Shown here: in pieces, positions 1-6,715 of the stretch | Layout: each line of letters opens with the position of its first letter | Position numbering within the stretch: position 1 is the stretch's first letter | Source of the DNA: JBGTFE01 sp041747435 | Lineage (GTDB): Bacteria > Acidobacteriota > Blastocatellia > Pyrinomonadales > Pyrinomonadaceae | Length of the DNA stretch: 9,227 nucleotides | Assembly (NCBI GenBank): GCA_041747435.1 | Contig: JBGTFE010000122.1 | Span: forward strand, 1 to 9,227 | Direction: 5' to 3' | The notes under the pieces: generated by a model | Seen by the model: the letters and a program-made list of their open reading frames with translations, nothing else | Told to the model about the DNA's origin: nothing | Databases searched by the model: none | Position numbers and translations under genes: made by a program

Positions 1-1
1 T

Positions 2-454
2 CAAAAATCCGATCTTGCGGTCAATCCGTGCAAAGCAAAACCGGAGTTTCGTCAGTTCGATTTTTGGATCGGCGAATGGGACGCGAAAAACGTGCAGGGC
101 ATTACGGTCGGTTCGAGCAGCATTCAGCTGATCTTGAATCAATGCATCATTTTCGAGAATTGGTCAACGCCTGTTTCGTCCGGGAAAAGCTTCAACATTT
201 TTAATACGAACGATAATAAGTGGCATCAGACGTGGGTCGATGACAAAGGAACTTTAACGCATTACATTGGTGAATTTAAGGACGGCAAAATGGTTCTCGT
301 CGCCGAAACAACAAGCGCCGGTGCAAAAACATTGCTAAAAATGACGTTTTCTAAACTAACAAACGGCGACGTGCGCCAACTCGGCGAAAATTCAACTGAC
401 GACGGCAAAACCTGGACCACGACATTCGATTTTACTTACACGCGGAAAAAATAG
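2..454 (+). CDS. Secreted lipocalin-like protein with FDFWIGEWD motif (5' partial)
   Basis: The reading frame is open from the left edge to the TAG at 452-454, so the start and any signal peptide lie outside the window; 150 residues are visible. A GTG at 92 could be taken as a start, but the open frame before it encodes the family's hallmark FDFWIGEWD (visible residues 19-27), so the gene clearly begins further left. Other family-like features are an N-C-I-I-F-E-N-W segment (47-54), W74-HQ-TWVD, a G-E-F-K-D-G-K turn, and a C-terminal D-D-G-K-T-W strand ending in F-T-Y-T-R-K-K. Such proteins are small, probably beta-barrel, exported proteins of unknown function that are common in Acidobacteriota and Bacteroidota. 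Cys10 and Cys48 could form a disulfide if the protein is exported. The next gene starts 10 bp downstream. Family recognition is moderately sure; function is unknown. Confidence 0.75.
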   Translation, partial: QKSDLAVNPCKAKPEFRQFDFWIGEWDAKNVQGITVGSSSIQLILNQCIIFENWSTPVSSGKSFNIFNTNDNKWHQTWVDDKGTLTHYIGEFKDGKMVLVAETTSAGAKTLLKMTFSKLTNGDVRQLGENSTDDGKTWTTTFDFTYTRKK

Positions 455-459
455 GGAGG
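454..459 (+). promoter_or_regulatory. Strong Shine-Dalgarno (GGGAGG) for the cytochrome gene
   Basis: GGGAGG begins on the last base of the preceding TAG stop and lies 5 bp before the ATG at 465. It is the best ribosome-binding site in the window and fixes the cytochrome start. Genes with this kind of site (here, the TPR gene and the second amidohydrolase) contrast with others in the block that have none. Confidence 0.8.
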
Positions 460-464
460 ATGAA

Positions 465-989
465 ATGAAAACAGAATGGCAGAGAATTTCGGCTTTATTG
501 GTGATTTTCGCTTTCGGTGTTTTTGCTCTCGTTATGCTGGTTTTCTCACCAAGATTTGAGAATTCGGTGATCGCGCAAACGGTTGCGTCTCCGACTCCGT
601 CGCCATCACCGGAATTTGATCAAGCCGCAACGATCGCGAAGCTAAAAGAGCAGATCAAAGGAAGGGAAAACGAACCCGCCGAAAAGGTCTTTAAGAATAT
701 TCAGTCGATGAAAGGAACGCCTGCCGGACGGCTTCTCGCGATCATGGAATTCGGATATGCTCGCTCGCTCGGCGTCAATTGCACGCATTGCCACGTGGCG
801 GAAAAATTCGAATCGGAAGATAAACCGACAAAGCAGATCGCCCGCGAGATGGCGGTAATGGTCAAAACGATCAACGGAGAACTCTTGAAAAATATAAACG
901 GTTTGAAAAGCGAAAGCCCGACCATCAACTGCACAACTTGTCATCGCGGACAGGTCAAGCCGGCACTGAATTTGCCGCCGGCGAAGTAA
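465..989 (+). CDS. Diheme c-type cytochrome, photosynthetic reaction-centre cytochrome-like family
   Basis: A 174-residue exported electron carrier. Residues 10-28 form one hydrophobic segment acting as signal peptide or membrane anchor, followed by a Pro/Ser/Thr-rich linker (41-50, SPTPSPSPE). Two heme-attachment motifs are visible: CTHCH at 106-110 and CTTCH at 156-160, the latter followed by RG. Met94, about 12 residues before the first motif, and Met129 or Met132 before the second match the pattern of the reaction-centre cytochrome c subunit family (PF02276), where a helix Met precedes each CxxCH as axial ligand. The photosynthetic subunit binds four hemes and is about twice as long, so this is a half-size diheme form, a type found in many non-phototrophic Acidobacteriota and Planctomycetota. 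It sits 5 bp before the beta-lactamase-like gene. Its redox partner is unknown; no oxidoreductase is visible here. Confidence 0.9.
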   Translation: MKTEWQRISALLVIFAFGVFALVMLVFSPRFENSVIAQTVASPTPSPSPEFDQAATIAKLKEQIKGRENEPAEKVFKNIQSMKGTPAGRLLAIMEFGYARSLGVNCTHCHVAEKFESEDKPTKQIAREMAVMVKTINGELLKNINGLKSESPTINCTTCHRGQVKPALNLPPAK

Positions 990-994
990 ACGTT

Positions 995-2374
995 ATGAAA
1001 ACTAACTCAACGATCTATCTTTATTTCACTTTCCTTATGGCACTTTTTTTTTGCGTTTCGATTTCAATCTCCGCGCAAACTAAGCAGTTTGATTTCACCG
1101 AACTCGAAAAAACGATCAGCGAAGAATTAGCGGCGACCAAAACGCCGGGCGCATCCTTTGCGATCATCTCCGGCGACAAAATTATTTTCGCCAAAGGTTT
1201 CGGCACGACCAGCGCGGAAAATGGAAATGCGGTAACGGCGGACACGCTTTTTCGGATGGGTTCGACGACAAAAATGTTCACCGCCGCTGCGCTCGTCAGT
1301 TTAGCCGAACAGGGAAAGCTCAAACTCGATGCGCCGATCGGCAATTATATAAAAAATCTGCCGCCAAAGATTTCCGCACTTACGGCGCATCAACTGCTCA
1401 GTCAATCTTCCGGCTTGCGCGATTTCGCGCCGCTTGCATCGGGCAATGACGACGCGGTTTTAGGACAAAATATTCGCCTGTGGAAAGACGACGTTTTTTT
1501 TACCGAACCGGATAAAATTTATTCATATTCGAGCGCAAATTACTGGCTTGCCGGATTTTTGACGGAAGAATTGTCGGGTAAATCTTACACGGACGCGCTT
1601 GCCGAAATCATTTTCAAGCCGCTCGGAATGACGCGCTCGACGATCAGCCCGTTGGCGGCGATGACCTATCCGCTCGCGCTCGGACACAATGTGCAGAACG
1701 GAACGGCATCGGTGATCCGCCCGATTGACAACAATGTCGGGAAATTTCCCGGCGGCTCGATGTTCTCTTCCGCGAATGAACTCTCGCGTTTTGCGATGGC
1801 GATTTTGAACGGCGGAAAAGTTGACGGCAAACAAATTCTCGCGCCGTTCGTCGTCGAGAATTTGATAAAACCACAGTTTTATCTTCCCGGCGAAGATAAA
1901 GCATTTTACGGCTACGGGCTTTTGGGTTTTGAAGATCGCGGCGTAAAAACCATTTCGCACGGCGGCGCGTCGCGCGGTTATGGTTCGACGATTTTTTTCG
2001 CGCCCGAACAAAAAATTGCCGTCGTCGTTTTAGCAAATACGAGCGGTCAAACTCTTCCGAAATCGCGCCAAAAAGCGGTGGAAATGCTTTTGCCGTTAAA
2101 GACGGAAACGAATACGCCGCCGAAAACTTTGGAAACGAGCGCGGATGAGATGAAAAATTTTATCGGAAAATACGAACACGTGCCGCAAGCGTGGGAAATT
2201 TTTACAAAGGATAACAAACTGTTTATCAAAGATGGCGGAAAGGATTTTGAATTGAAAAAAACCGGAAAAAATGAATTTTCATACGAAAAGGGCGGCGTGC
2301 TTTTCGTGCCGAACGCTTCGGGTAAGATCGAGCATATTTTTATGGGCTTGTATGCGGCAAGAAAAGTGAAATAA
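995..2374 (+). CDS. Exported serine beta-lactamase-like hydrolase (PF00144 type)
   Basis: A 459-residue penicillin-binding-like hydrolase. The frame opens further upstream (938), but only the ATG at 995 gives a signal peptide (hydrophobic 7-26, likely cleavage after SISA, residue 27), and it falls 5 bp after the previous stop; no clear Shine-Dalgarno is present. Active-site landmarks are S90-T-T-K93 (SxxK, nucleophile and base), a Y178-S-S180 segment at the YxN position, and H322-G-G324 at the KTG position. The core ends near residue 370. Residues about 385-455 (starting MKNFIGKYEH) form a C-terminal beta-rich domain like those attached to many family members. Substrates in this family include beta-lactams, D-amino-acid peptides and esters, and the sequence does not choose among them. 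The usual Asn of YxN is Ser here, which argues against a classical class C beta-lactamase. Runs of nine T (1044-1052) and eight T (1494-1501) occur within the gene. Confidence 0.88.
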   Translation: MKTNSTIYLYFTFLMALFFCVSISISAQTKQFDFTELEKTISEELAATKTPGASFAIISGDKIIFAKGFGTTSAENGNAVTADTLFRMGSTTKMFTAAALVSLAEQGKLKLDAPIGNYIKNLPPKISALTAHQLLSQSSGLRDFAPLASGNDDAVLGQNIRLWKDDVFFTEPDKIYSYSSANYWLAGFLTEELSGKSYTDALAEIIFKPLGMTRSTISPLAAMTYPLALGHNVQNGTASVIRPIDNNVGKFPGGSMFSSANELSRFAMAILNGGKVDGKQILAPFVVENLIKPQFYLPGEDKAFYGYGLLGFEDRGVKTISHGGASRGYGSTIFFAPEQKIAVVVLANTSGQTLPKSRQKAVEMLLPLKTETNTPPKTLETSADEMKNFIGKYEHVPQAWEIFTKDNKLFIKDGGKDFELKKTGKNEFSYEKGGVLFVPNASGKIEHIFMGLYAARKVK

Positions 2375-2379
2375 AAAAT

Positions 2380-3837
2380 ATGAAAAAGAAATGGATCCAG
2401 AAATGCGAAGTGGACGAGAAACTTCTGCCGATTCCGACGCAGATCATTTCGACAGAAGAATTTGCGCCGATTGACCAAACGATTGAACAAAAACAGGTCG
2501 AGCATCGCTTGGTCGAGATCGCTTCAGAAAGTTCAAAAAAACTCGGTATTTCACGACGGAAATTTCTGGCGACTTCGGGTGGAATGGCGGCGGCTTTTCT
2601 CGCCTTGAATTCGGTGTTCGGAAAATTCTTTGATGTTGATGAAAACGAACTTTTTGAGCCATTCGCTTCGGATGAAAAATTTCCGAAACCGCAGTTTATC
2701 TTCGACATTCACACGCATCATGTCGCCGCGCCGAAGATCATAAAAATTCCGCCGCTTCTGCAATACCGCGAAGTCGGCGGCATCTGGGGCAACAAGGATT
2801 TGGTCGGCAAAGAGCATAAATGGGAAGACCTTTATCTCGCCAATTATATCAAGGAAATGTTTTTTGACAGCGATACTTCGATGGCGGTCATCACGGGACT
2901 TCCTTCGCGCGACGACGCGCAAAATGTTCTCACGCCGGGCGAGATCGTCGAATCGCGCACCGAAATAAACGGTCTGGCAAAATCGAAACGAATCTTAGCG
3001 CACGGACTTTTTTCGCCCGATCTCGGCAAAGCGAATCTCGAAGAAATGCCCAAACAATTCGAGCAGTTAAAAGTCGAAGCGTGGAAAGGTTATCCCGGTC
3101 AGCCGCTCGCCGACGGCAGTGTCGGCTGGTGGATGGACGACGAACGGGTGGCGTATCCGTTTTACGAATATTCAAAAAAGATCGGCATTAAAAACATCTG
3201 CGTTCATAAAGGCTTGCCCTTGCCCGGTTGGGAAATTGAACATTCCAGCCCGAAGGATGTCGAAAAGGCGGCGAAGGATTTTCCCGATATGAATTTCCTC
3301 ATTTATCACGCCGGATTTAAAGGCGTGCGCGACGCGCTTCCGGCGGTCGAAGACGATTTTAAAACGAAAACGAATATCCCTTGGATCACCGATCTGTGCG
3401 AGATGCAGAAACGGAATCCGAAAATGAAAAATGTCTATATGGATTTGGGAACGACGTTCGGAATGACCGCGATCACCCAGCCGAAGCTCTGCGCCTTTAT
3501 GCTCGGTCAGATGATTCAGTCTTTTGGCGAAGACCGCGTTTTATGGGGAACGGATTCGATCTGGTGGGGCAGTCCGCAATGGCAGATCGAAGCGTTTCGC
3601 CGTTTGCAGATGCCGGATGATTTGATGAAGCGTTTTAAGTTCGCTCCTTTGACCGACCAAGTAAAAGCGAAAATTTTCGGACTTAATTCCGCCAAAGTTT
3701 ACGGCATTGATCCGAAAGCGAAAATGAACGCGATTCCTTCGGATTATGTATCGAAATTAAAGAAAAAATATCAGGCGCAAGGAGCGATGCCGTCGAACAC
3801 GCAATACGGCTGGATTTTAGAGACACAGACAAGATAA
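2380..3837 (+). CDS. Tat-exported amidohydrolase, PF04909 (Amidohydro_2) type
   Basis: A 485-residue TIM-barrel metal-dependent hydrolase or decarboxylase. A twin-arginine signal, SRRKFLA (58-64), is followed by a hydrophobic stretch (about 65-80). It comes after an unusually long N-region that contains an I-P-T-Q-I-I-S-T-E-E-F segment. I recall similar leaders in acidobacterial relatives, so I keep the start at 2380 although no good Shine-Dalgarno precedes it. Metal-site candidates are H111-T-H113 on strand 1, H276 (VHKG), H310 (YHAG) and D392 (WGTDS), the ligand set expected of Amidohydro_2 enzymes related to ACMSD. Tat export fits a metalloenzyme folded in the cytoplasm before transport. 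The tail ends PSNTQYGWI then LETQTR. The gene starts 5 bp after the hydrolase gene, and its stop overlaps the Kelch start as TAATG. The substrate is unknown. Confidence 0.88.
   Translation: MKKKWIQKCEVDEKLLPIPTQIISTEEFAPIDQTIEQKQVEHRLVEIASESSKKLGISRRKFLATSGGMAAAFLALNSVFGKFFDVDENELFEPFASDEKFPKPQFIFDIHTHHVAAPKIIKIPPLLQYREVGGIWGNKDLVGKEHKWEDLYLANYIKEMFFDSDTSMAVITGLPSRDDAQNVLTPGEIVESRTEINGLAKSKRILAHGLFSPDLGKANLEEMPKQFEQLKVEAWKGYPGQPLADGSVGWWMDDERVAYPFYEYSKKIGIKNICVHKGLPLPGWEIEHSSPKDVEKAAKDFPDMNFLIYHAGFKGVRDALPAVEDDFKTKTNIPWITDLCEMQKRNPKMKNVYMDLGTTFGMTAITQPKLCAFMLGQMIQSFGEDRVLWGTDSIWWGSPQWQIEAFRRLQMPDDLMKRFKFAPLTDQVKAKIFGLNSAKVYGIDPKAKMNAIPSDYVSKLKKKYQAQGAMPSNTQYGWILETQTR
3801..3816 (+). repeat. 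16-bp direct repeat, copy 1 (tail of amidohydrolase)
   Basis: GCAATACGGCTGGATT encodes the QYGWI part of the amidohydrolase tail. An identical copy lies at 4949-4964 in the same codon phase, 1148 bp away, so the pair brackets the Kelch gene. Identity stays partial to the left (PSN codons) and stops at once to the right. Confidence 0.9.
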
Positions 3838-4904
3838 TGATAAAAACAATTTCACAATTTGTAATTACGGTAAATTTGCAAACCTGGCTGATTTGTCTTT
3901 TGGCTGTCGCGGCTTTGTCCCAAACGCCGGTCGAAACTTCCAAAAAAGTTTCGGAGTCGCTTCAATCCGAATGCGGCAAAACAACCGTCAAACCGGGAAA
4001 CTGGCACGAAATGATTTATCACGAAAAACTGAAAAAAGTCATTTTGATTAACGGCGGTCCCGAACAGGGAAAATCGCCGGACGACCCGCTTGAACTGTGG
4101 GAATGGAAGGATGCTTGTTGGTCTCTATTAAATCCCGATCCGAACGGACCGCGCTGGCGCAATTTTGCCGCAACCTCTTACGATTCAAAACGCGGTGTGC
4201 TGGTGCTTTACGGCGGTCTGCAAAATCCGTCGGTTCAATTTGAAGAAACCTGGGAATGGGAGGGCAAAAGTTGGAAACGGTTCGAGGCAAAAGGTCCCGG
4301 CGTGCGCGAAGTGCCGGGAATGACGTTCGATGCAAAACGTAATCAAACTCTGCTTTTCGGCGGCGCACAGGGCGACACGATCAAAGGCGATACATGGGCT
4401 TGGGACGGGAAAGTTTGGAAAGCGATCAGTGAAAGCGGTCCGGCTTCACGCTTTCCCGCCGGATTTGTTTATGACCCGACGCGGGAATTGACAGTGCTTT
4501 TCGGCGGACACCGTTTCAGTCAAAGCGGGATCGAAACATTGGGCGACACATGGAGTTGGGACGGCAAAATTTGGAAACAATATGCAACTCCGAATGCTCC
4601 CGCAAGACGCGACGGCGGGCGAGCCGTTTTTGACACGCGGCGAAAACAAATCGTGCTGTTCGGCGGCATCGAGATCGGTTCAACGGTCAATTATTTCGAC
4701 GACACATGGATTTGGAAAGACAGCAGTTGGACGGAAATCAAAGCCGCCGCTCCGCCCGGTCGCGGGCATCACTCGATGGCTTATGATGCGGAGCGCGACC
4801 GCATAATCGTTTTCGGCGGAGCAAGAAAAATGGGCGAAATCTTGAACGACACATGGGAATGGGACGGACAGCAGTGGAAATGTCTTGACGGTTGTAAAAA
4901 TTAA
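3837..4904 (+). CDS. Exported six-bladed Kelch-type beta-propeller protein
   Basis: A 355-residue protein with a signal peptide (hydrophobic 15-27, probable cleavage after AALS, residue 28). The mature part is six Kelch-like repeats of 48-53 residues. Each has hydrophobic-GG (pairs at 73, 126, 175, 223, 276 and 327) followed by a W-x-W...W signature (W88/90/95, W139/141/146, W187/189/194, W239/241/246, W291/293/298, W340/342/347). The DNA also repeats: GACACATGG occurs at 4545, 4701 and 4848. Kelch propellers usually bind proteins or sugars, and some (galactose oxidase) are enzymes. No copper-ligand set is evident, so a binding or scaffold role is more likely. Cys46, Cys94, Cys349 and Cys353 could form disulfides, perhaps one closing the ring. 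It starts within the amidohydrolase stop (TAATG) and lacks its own Shine-Dalgarno, so coupled translation is likely. A fossil amidohydrolase tail follows its stop, in the same frame. Confidence 0.85.
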   Translation: MIKTISQFVITVNLQTWLICLLAVAALSQTPVETSKKVSESLQSECGKTTVKPGNWHEMIYHEKLKKVILINGGPEQGKSPDDPLELWEWKDACWSLLNPDPNGPRWRNFAATSYDSKRGVLVLYGGLQNPSVQFEETWEWEGKSWKRFEAKGPGVREVPGMTFDAKRNQTLLFGGAQGDTIKGDTWAWDGKVWKAISESGPASRFPAGFVYDPTRELTVLFGGHRFSQSGIETLGDTWSWDGKIWKQYATPNAPARRDGGRAVFDTRRKQIVLFGGIEIGSTVNYFDDTWIWKDSSWTEIKAAAPPGRGHHSMAYDAERDRIIVFGGARKMGEILNDTWEWDGQQWKCLDGCKN

Positions 4905-4973
4905 GTTAGGAGTAAAAATCAGTTGGAAGAAGCACAGCCTTCGAATATGCAATACGGCTGGATTCGCGGTTAA
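4905..4973 (+). pseudogene. Fossil C-terminal tail of an amidohydrolase (22 codons plus stop)
   Basis: In the 77-bp gap after the Kelch stop, the frame continues in phase for 22 codons and ends PSNMQYGWIRG then TAA (4971-4973). The intact amidohydrolase upstream ends PSNTQYGWI followed by LETQTR. Eight of nine residues agree over PSNxQYGWI, 16 bases are identical, and further left only a few residues agree (Ala, Gln and Lys in register). No start codon or body of the enzyme is present; an internal ATG at 4947 would give only eight residues. The final A of the TAA overlaps the AAGGA ribosome-binding site of the TPR gene. I read it as the residue of a second amidohydrolase gene, or the displaced original 3' end of the upstream one. 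Chance similarity is possible but unlikely given the shared codons and phase. Confidence 0.7.
4949..4964 (+). repeat. 16-bp direct repeat, copy 2 (fossil tail)
   Basis: Identical to 3801-3816 and in the same codon phase (QYGWI). Recombination between the copies would remove the whole Kelch gene and leave an amidohydrolase ending QYGWIRG directly before the TPR gene. Confidence 0.9.
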
Positions 4974-4976
4974 GGA
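4972..4976 (+). promoter_or_regulatory. Shine-Dalgarno (AAGGA) for the TPR gene
   Basis: AAGGA lies 5 bp before the ATG at 4982 and overlaps the stop of the fossil tail. This supports the chosen start and suggests that the TPR gene once followed that reading frame directly. Confidence 0.65.
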
Positions 4977-4981
4977 AATAA

Positions 4982-6694
4982 ATGTTAGCTGAAAAACTTA
5001 AAAATCAACTTGTAAAAATTCACACGGCTTGCGCCATTTTGCTCGTTTTAATTTCTCAGGCAAACGGTCAGCATCAGCACAAAGGCGAATATTCTCCGGC
5101 GTTTAATTTTGCCTCGCTTCCCGCGCCGCCTTTGATGAAAAACATCGGCACGAGCGAAATAAAGATCACGACCAAATCAGAACAGGCGCAGAAATATTTC
5201 AATCAGGGGTTGAATCTCATGCACGCCTTCTGGGATGTGGAAGCGTATCGCGCTTTTCGTGAAGCCGCGCGCATTGATGAAAATTGCGCGATGGCATATT
5301 GGGGAATTTATAACGCACTCGGGCAAAACTCGCAGGAAATGGCGGAAGAAAGATCAGCCGCACTGAAAAAAGCGGTTGAGCTGATGCCGACCGCATCGGA
5401 TCACGAACAATTTTATATCCGCGCGATTTCCCTGCTCGCCGAACAAGGTAAAGGACGCGCCGCATGGATTTCGGAAATGGAGGCTTTGATTGACAAATAC
5501 CCGCAGGATGTCGAGGCGAAACTGCTTTTAGCAAATTCGCTTTCGTCTCCGGCATCGAGCTATCTGCCCGACGGTCGCCCGCGTGAGGGAAAACTTTACG
5601 GTCAAGCGATCTTGAAAAATCTGCTCGTTACAAATCCCGAACATCTGGCGGTTCATCATTACTGGATTCACGCCGTCGAAAACGGTCCGCGACCGGAAGA
5701 GGCTTTGCCGAGTTGTGAAAAGATCGAAAAGATCGCGCCGAATTCGGGACATCTGCTACATATGCCCGGTCATATTTATTACCGTCTCGGAATGTATGAA
5801 AAGGCGCGGAAAGCGTTTCTAAAATCGCTCGAATTTGATCTCAAATATATGCAGGAGCAGAAAATCCACCCGATCAATAATTGGAATTACACGCATAATC
5901 TCGATTATTTGGTGGCGAATTCGGCGGAGGAAGGTCGTTACAAAGAAGCCGCAAACTACGCCAAAATGCTCGCCGAAGTGCCTTCGGACAATGAGCGTCT
6001 GAAAGCGACCGGACTCGGCTACCTGCTCTACGGCGGCTACACGGCTTTGACGCGCCTGCAAATGCGTTTCGGTTTGTGGGAAGAAGCGGTCAAAGATTTA
6101 CAGGTTTCAAATCAGACTCCGCAGACTCTTTCTGAAAAATATCAAGCAGGAATTTTGAGCTATCTCAAAGGAATGAGCGCGGTCGAAAAATCGAACGCGG
6201 ATGAAGCGAATAAGCACGCGCTGGAACTCGAAAAAGTGATTCAGGATTTATCGGCGCAGAAAGTCGCGCAAGCGTCGGATTGGTATTTCGGTTATGCGTC
6301 GAGAGTTTTGGCGGTTCATATTTTAGATTTGCGCGGCTCGATTTTGAGCGTCGAAGGCAAACACGAGGAATCCGCCAAACTATTAAACGAGGCAATCGAA
6401 AAAGAGAAAAATCTCGGCTATTGGGAGCCGCCGCATTACACGCGACCTGTTTTGGAAAGTTTGGGCGCGGCACTCATCAGAGCCGGAAAATTCAAGGAAG
6501 CCGAAGGCGCGTTTGAACGGATTTTGAAACTTCGCCCGAACAGCGGTTTCGCATTTTTGGGCATCGCCCGCGCTAATGCCGGAGCGAACGAAAAAGCAAA
6601 AGCGGCAAAATTTCAAAAGGAATTTTTAAAGGCTTGGCAAAACGCGGACAAAAATTTACCGCAGTTCGAGGAAGCCGAAAAATGGATTCGATAA
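4982..6694 (+). CDS. Exported TPR protein with clustered conserved-type histidines
   Basis: A 570-residue, mostly helical protein. A signal peptide (hydrophobic 16-25, likely cleavage after ANG, residue 29) precedes a His-containing mature start (HQHK). TPR-like helices begin around residue 66 (Y72-F-N-Q-G, then A-Y-R-A-F-R-E-A and C-A-M-A-Y-W-G). Further repeats occur near 237-255, 262-285, 318-332, and at the C-terminus near 455-475 and 489-530. Three His-rich stretches stand out: H225-H226...H230, H257-L-L-H260-M-P-G-H264, and Y-T-H305-N. A late Y-W-E-P-P-H-Y-T-R-P-V segment (480-490) precedes the last TPRs. I recognise the overall pattern as a widespread family annotated only as TPR protein; its activity is not known to me. 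The His pattern would suit a metal or heme site inside a TPR superhelix, which is inference. It lies 21 bp upstream of the second amidohydrolase gene, suggesting work on the same substrate or complex. Confidence 0.85.
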   Translation: MLAEKLKNQLVKIHTACAILLVLISQANGQHQHKGEYSPAFNFASLPAPPLMKNIGTSEIKITTKSEQAQKYFNQGLNLMHAFWDVEAYRAFREAARIDENCAMAYWGIYNALGQNSQEMAEERSAALKKAVELMPTASDHEQFYIRAISLLAEQGKGRAAWISEMEALIDKYPQDVEAKLLLANSLSSPASSYLPDGRPREGKLYGQAILKNLLVTNPEHLAVHHYWIHAVENGPRPEEALPSCEKIEKIAPNSGHLLHMPGHIYYRLGMYEKARKAFLKSLEFDLKYMQEQKIHPINNWNYTHNLDYLVANSAEEGRYKEAANYAKMLAEVPSDNERLKATGLGYLLYGGYTALTRLQMRFGLWEEAVKDLQVSNQTPQTLSEKYQAGILSYLKGMSAVEKSNADEANKHALELEKVIQDLSAQKVAQASDWYFGYASRVLAVHILDLRGSILSVEGKHEESAKLLNEAIEKEKNLGYWEPPHYTRPVLESLGAALIRAGKFKEAEGAFERILKLRPNSGFAFLGIARANAGANEKAKAAKFQKEFLKAWQNADKNLPQFEEAEKWIR

Positions 6695-6703
6695 TTAATT
6701 TGT

Positions 6704-6709
6704 GAGAGG
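6704..6709 (+). promoter_or_regulatory. Shine-Dalgarno (GAGAGG) for the second amidohydrolase
   Basis: GAGAGG sits in the 21-bp gap after the TPR gene, 6 bp before the ATG at 6716, and supports that start. Confidence 0.65.
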
Positions 6710-6715
6710 TCTTCA

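Noticed and set aside
938..994. Upstream extension of the beta-lactamase-like frame overlapping the cytochrome gene
   Set aside because: It would place a hydrophilic 19-residue leader before a good signal peptide; the ATG at 995 fits export and spacing better.
1523..2036. Long minus-strand open frames opposite the beta-lactamase-like gene
   Set aside because: They are Arg/Phe-rich, lack recognisable domains, and mirror codon bias of the real gene; the same holds for the other minus-strand frames in the window.
3381..3620. Plus-strand 79-residue open frame inside the Tat amidohydrolase
   Set aside because: It overlaps a fully supported enzyme frame containing the H310 to D392 region and has no ribosome-binding site or recognisable protein features.
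4388..4856. Repeated GACACATGG-type units as a possible DNA repeat array
   Set aside because: They recur at the 147-156 bp Kelch repeat period and encode the DTW-x-W signature, so they are protein-repeat codons and not a separate DNA element.
4923..4951. Possible internal promoter before the TPR gene (TTGGAA, 17-bp spacer, TATGCA)
   Set aside because: Agreement with -35 and -10 consensus is poor, and these bases are better explained as the fossil amidohydrolase tail.
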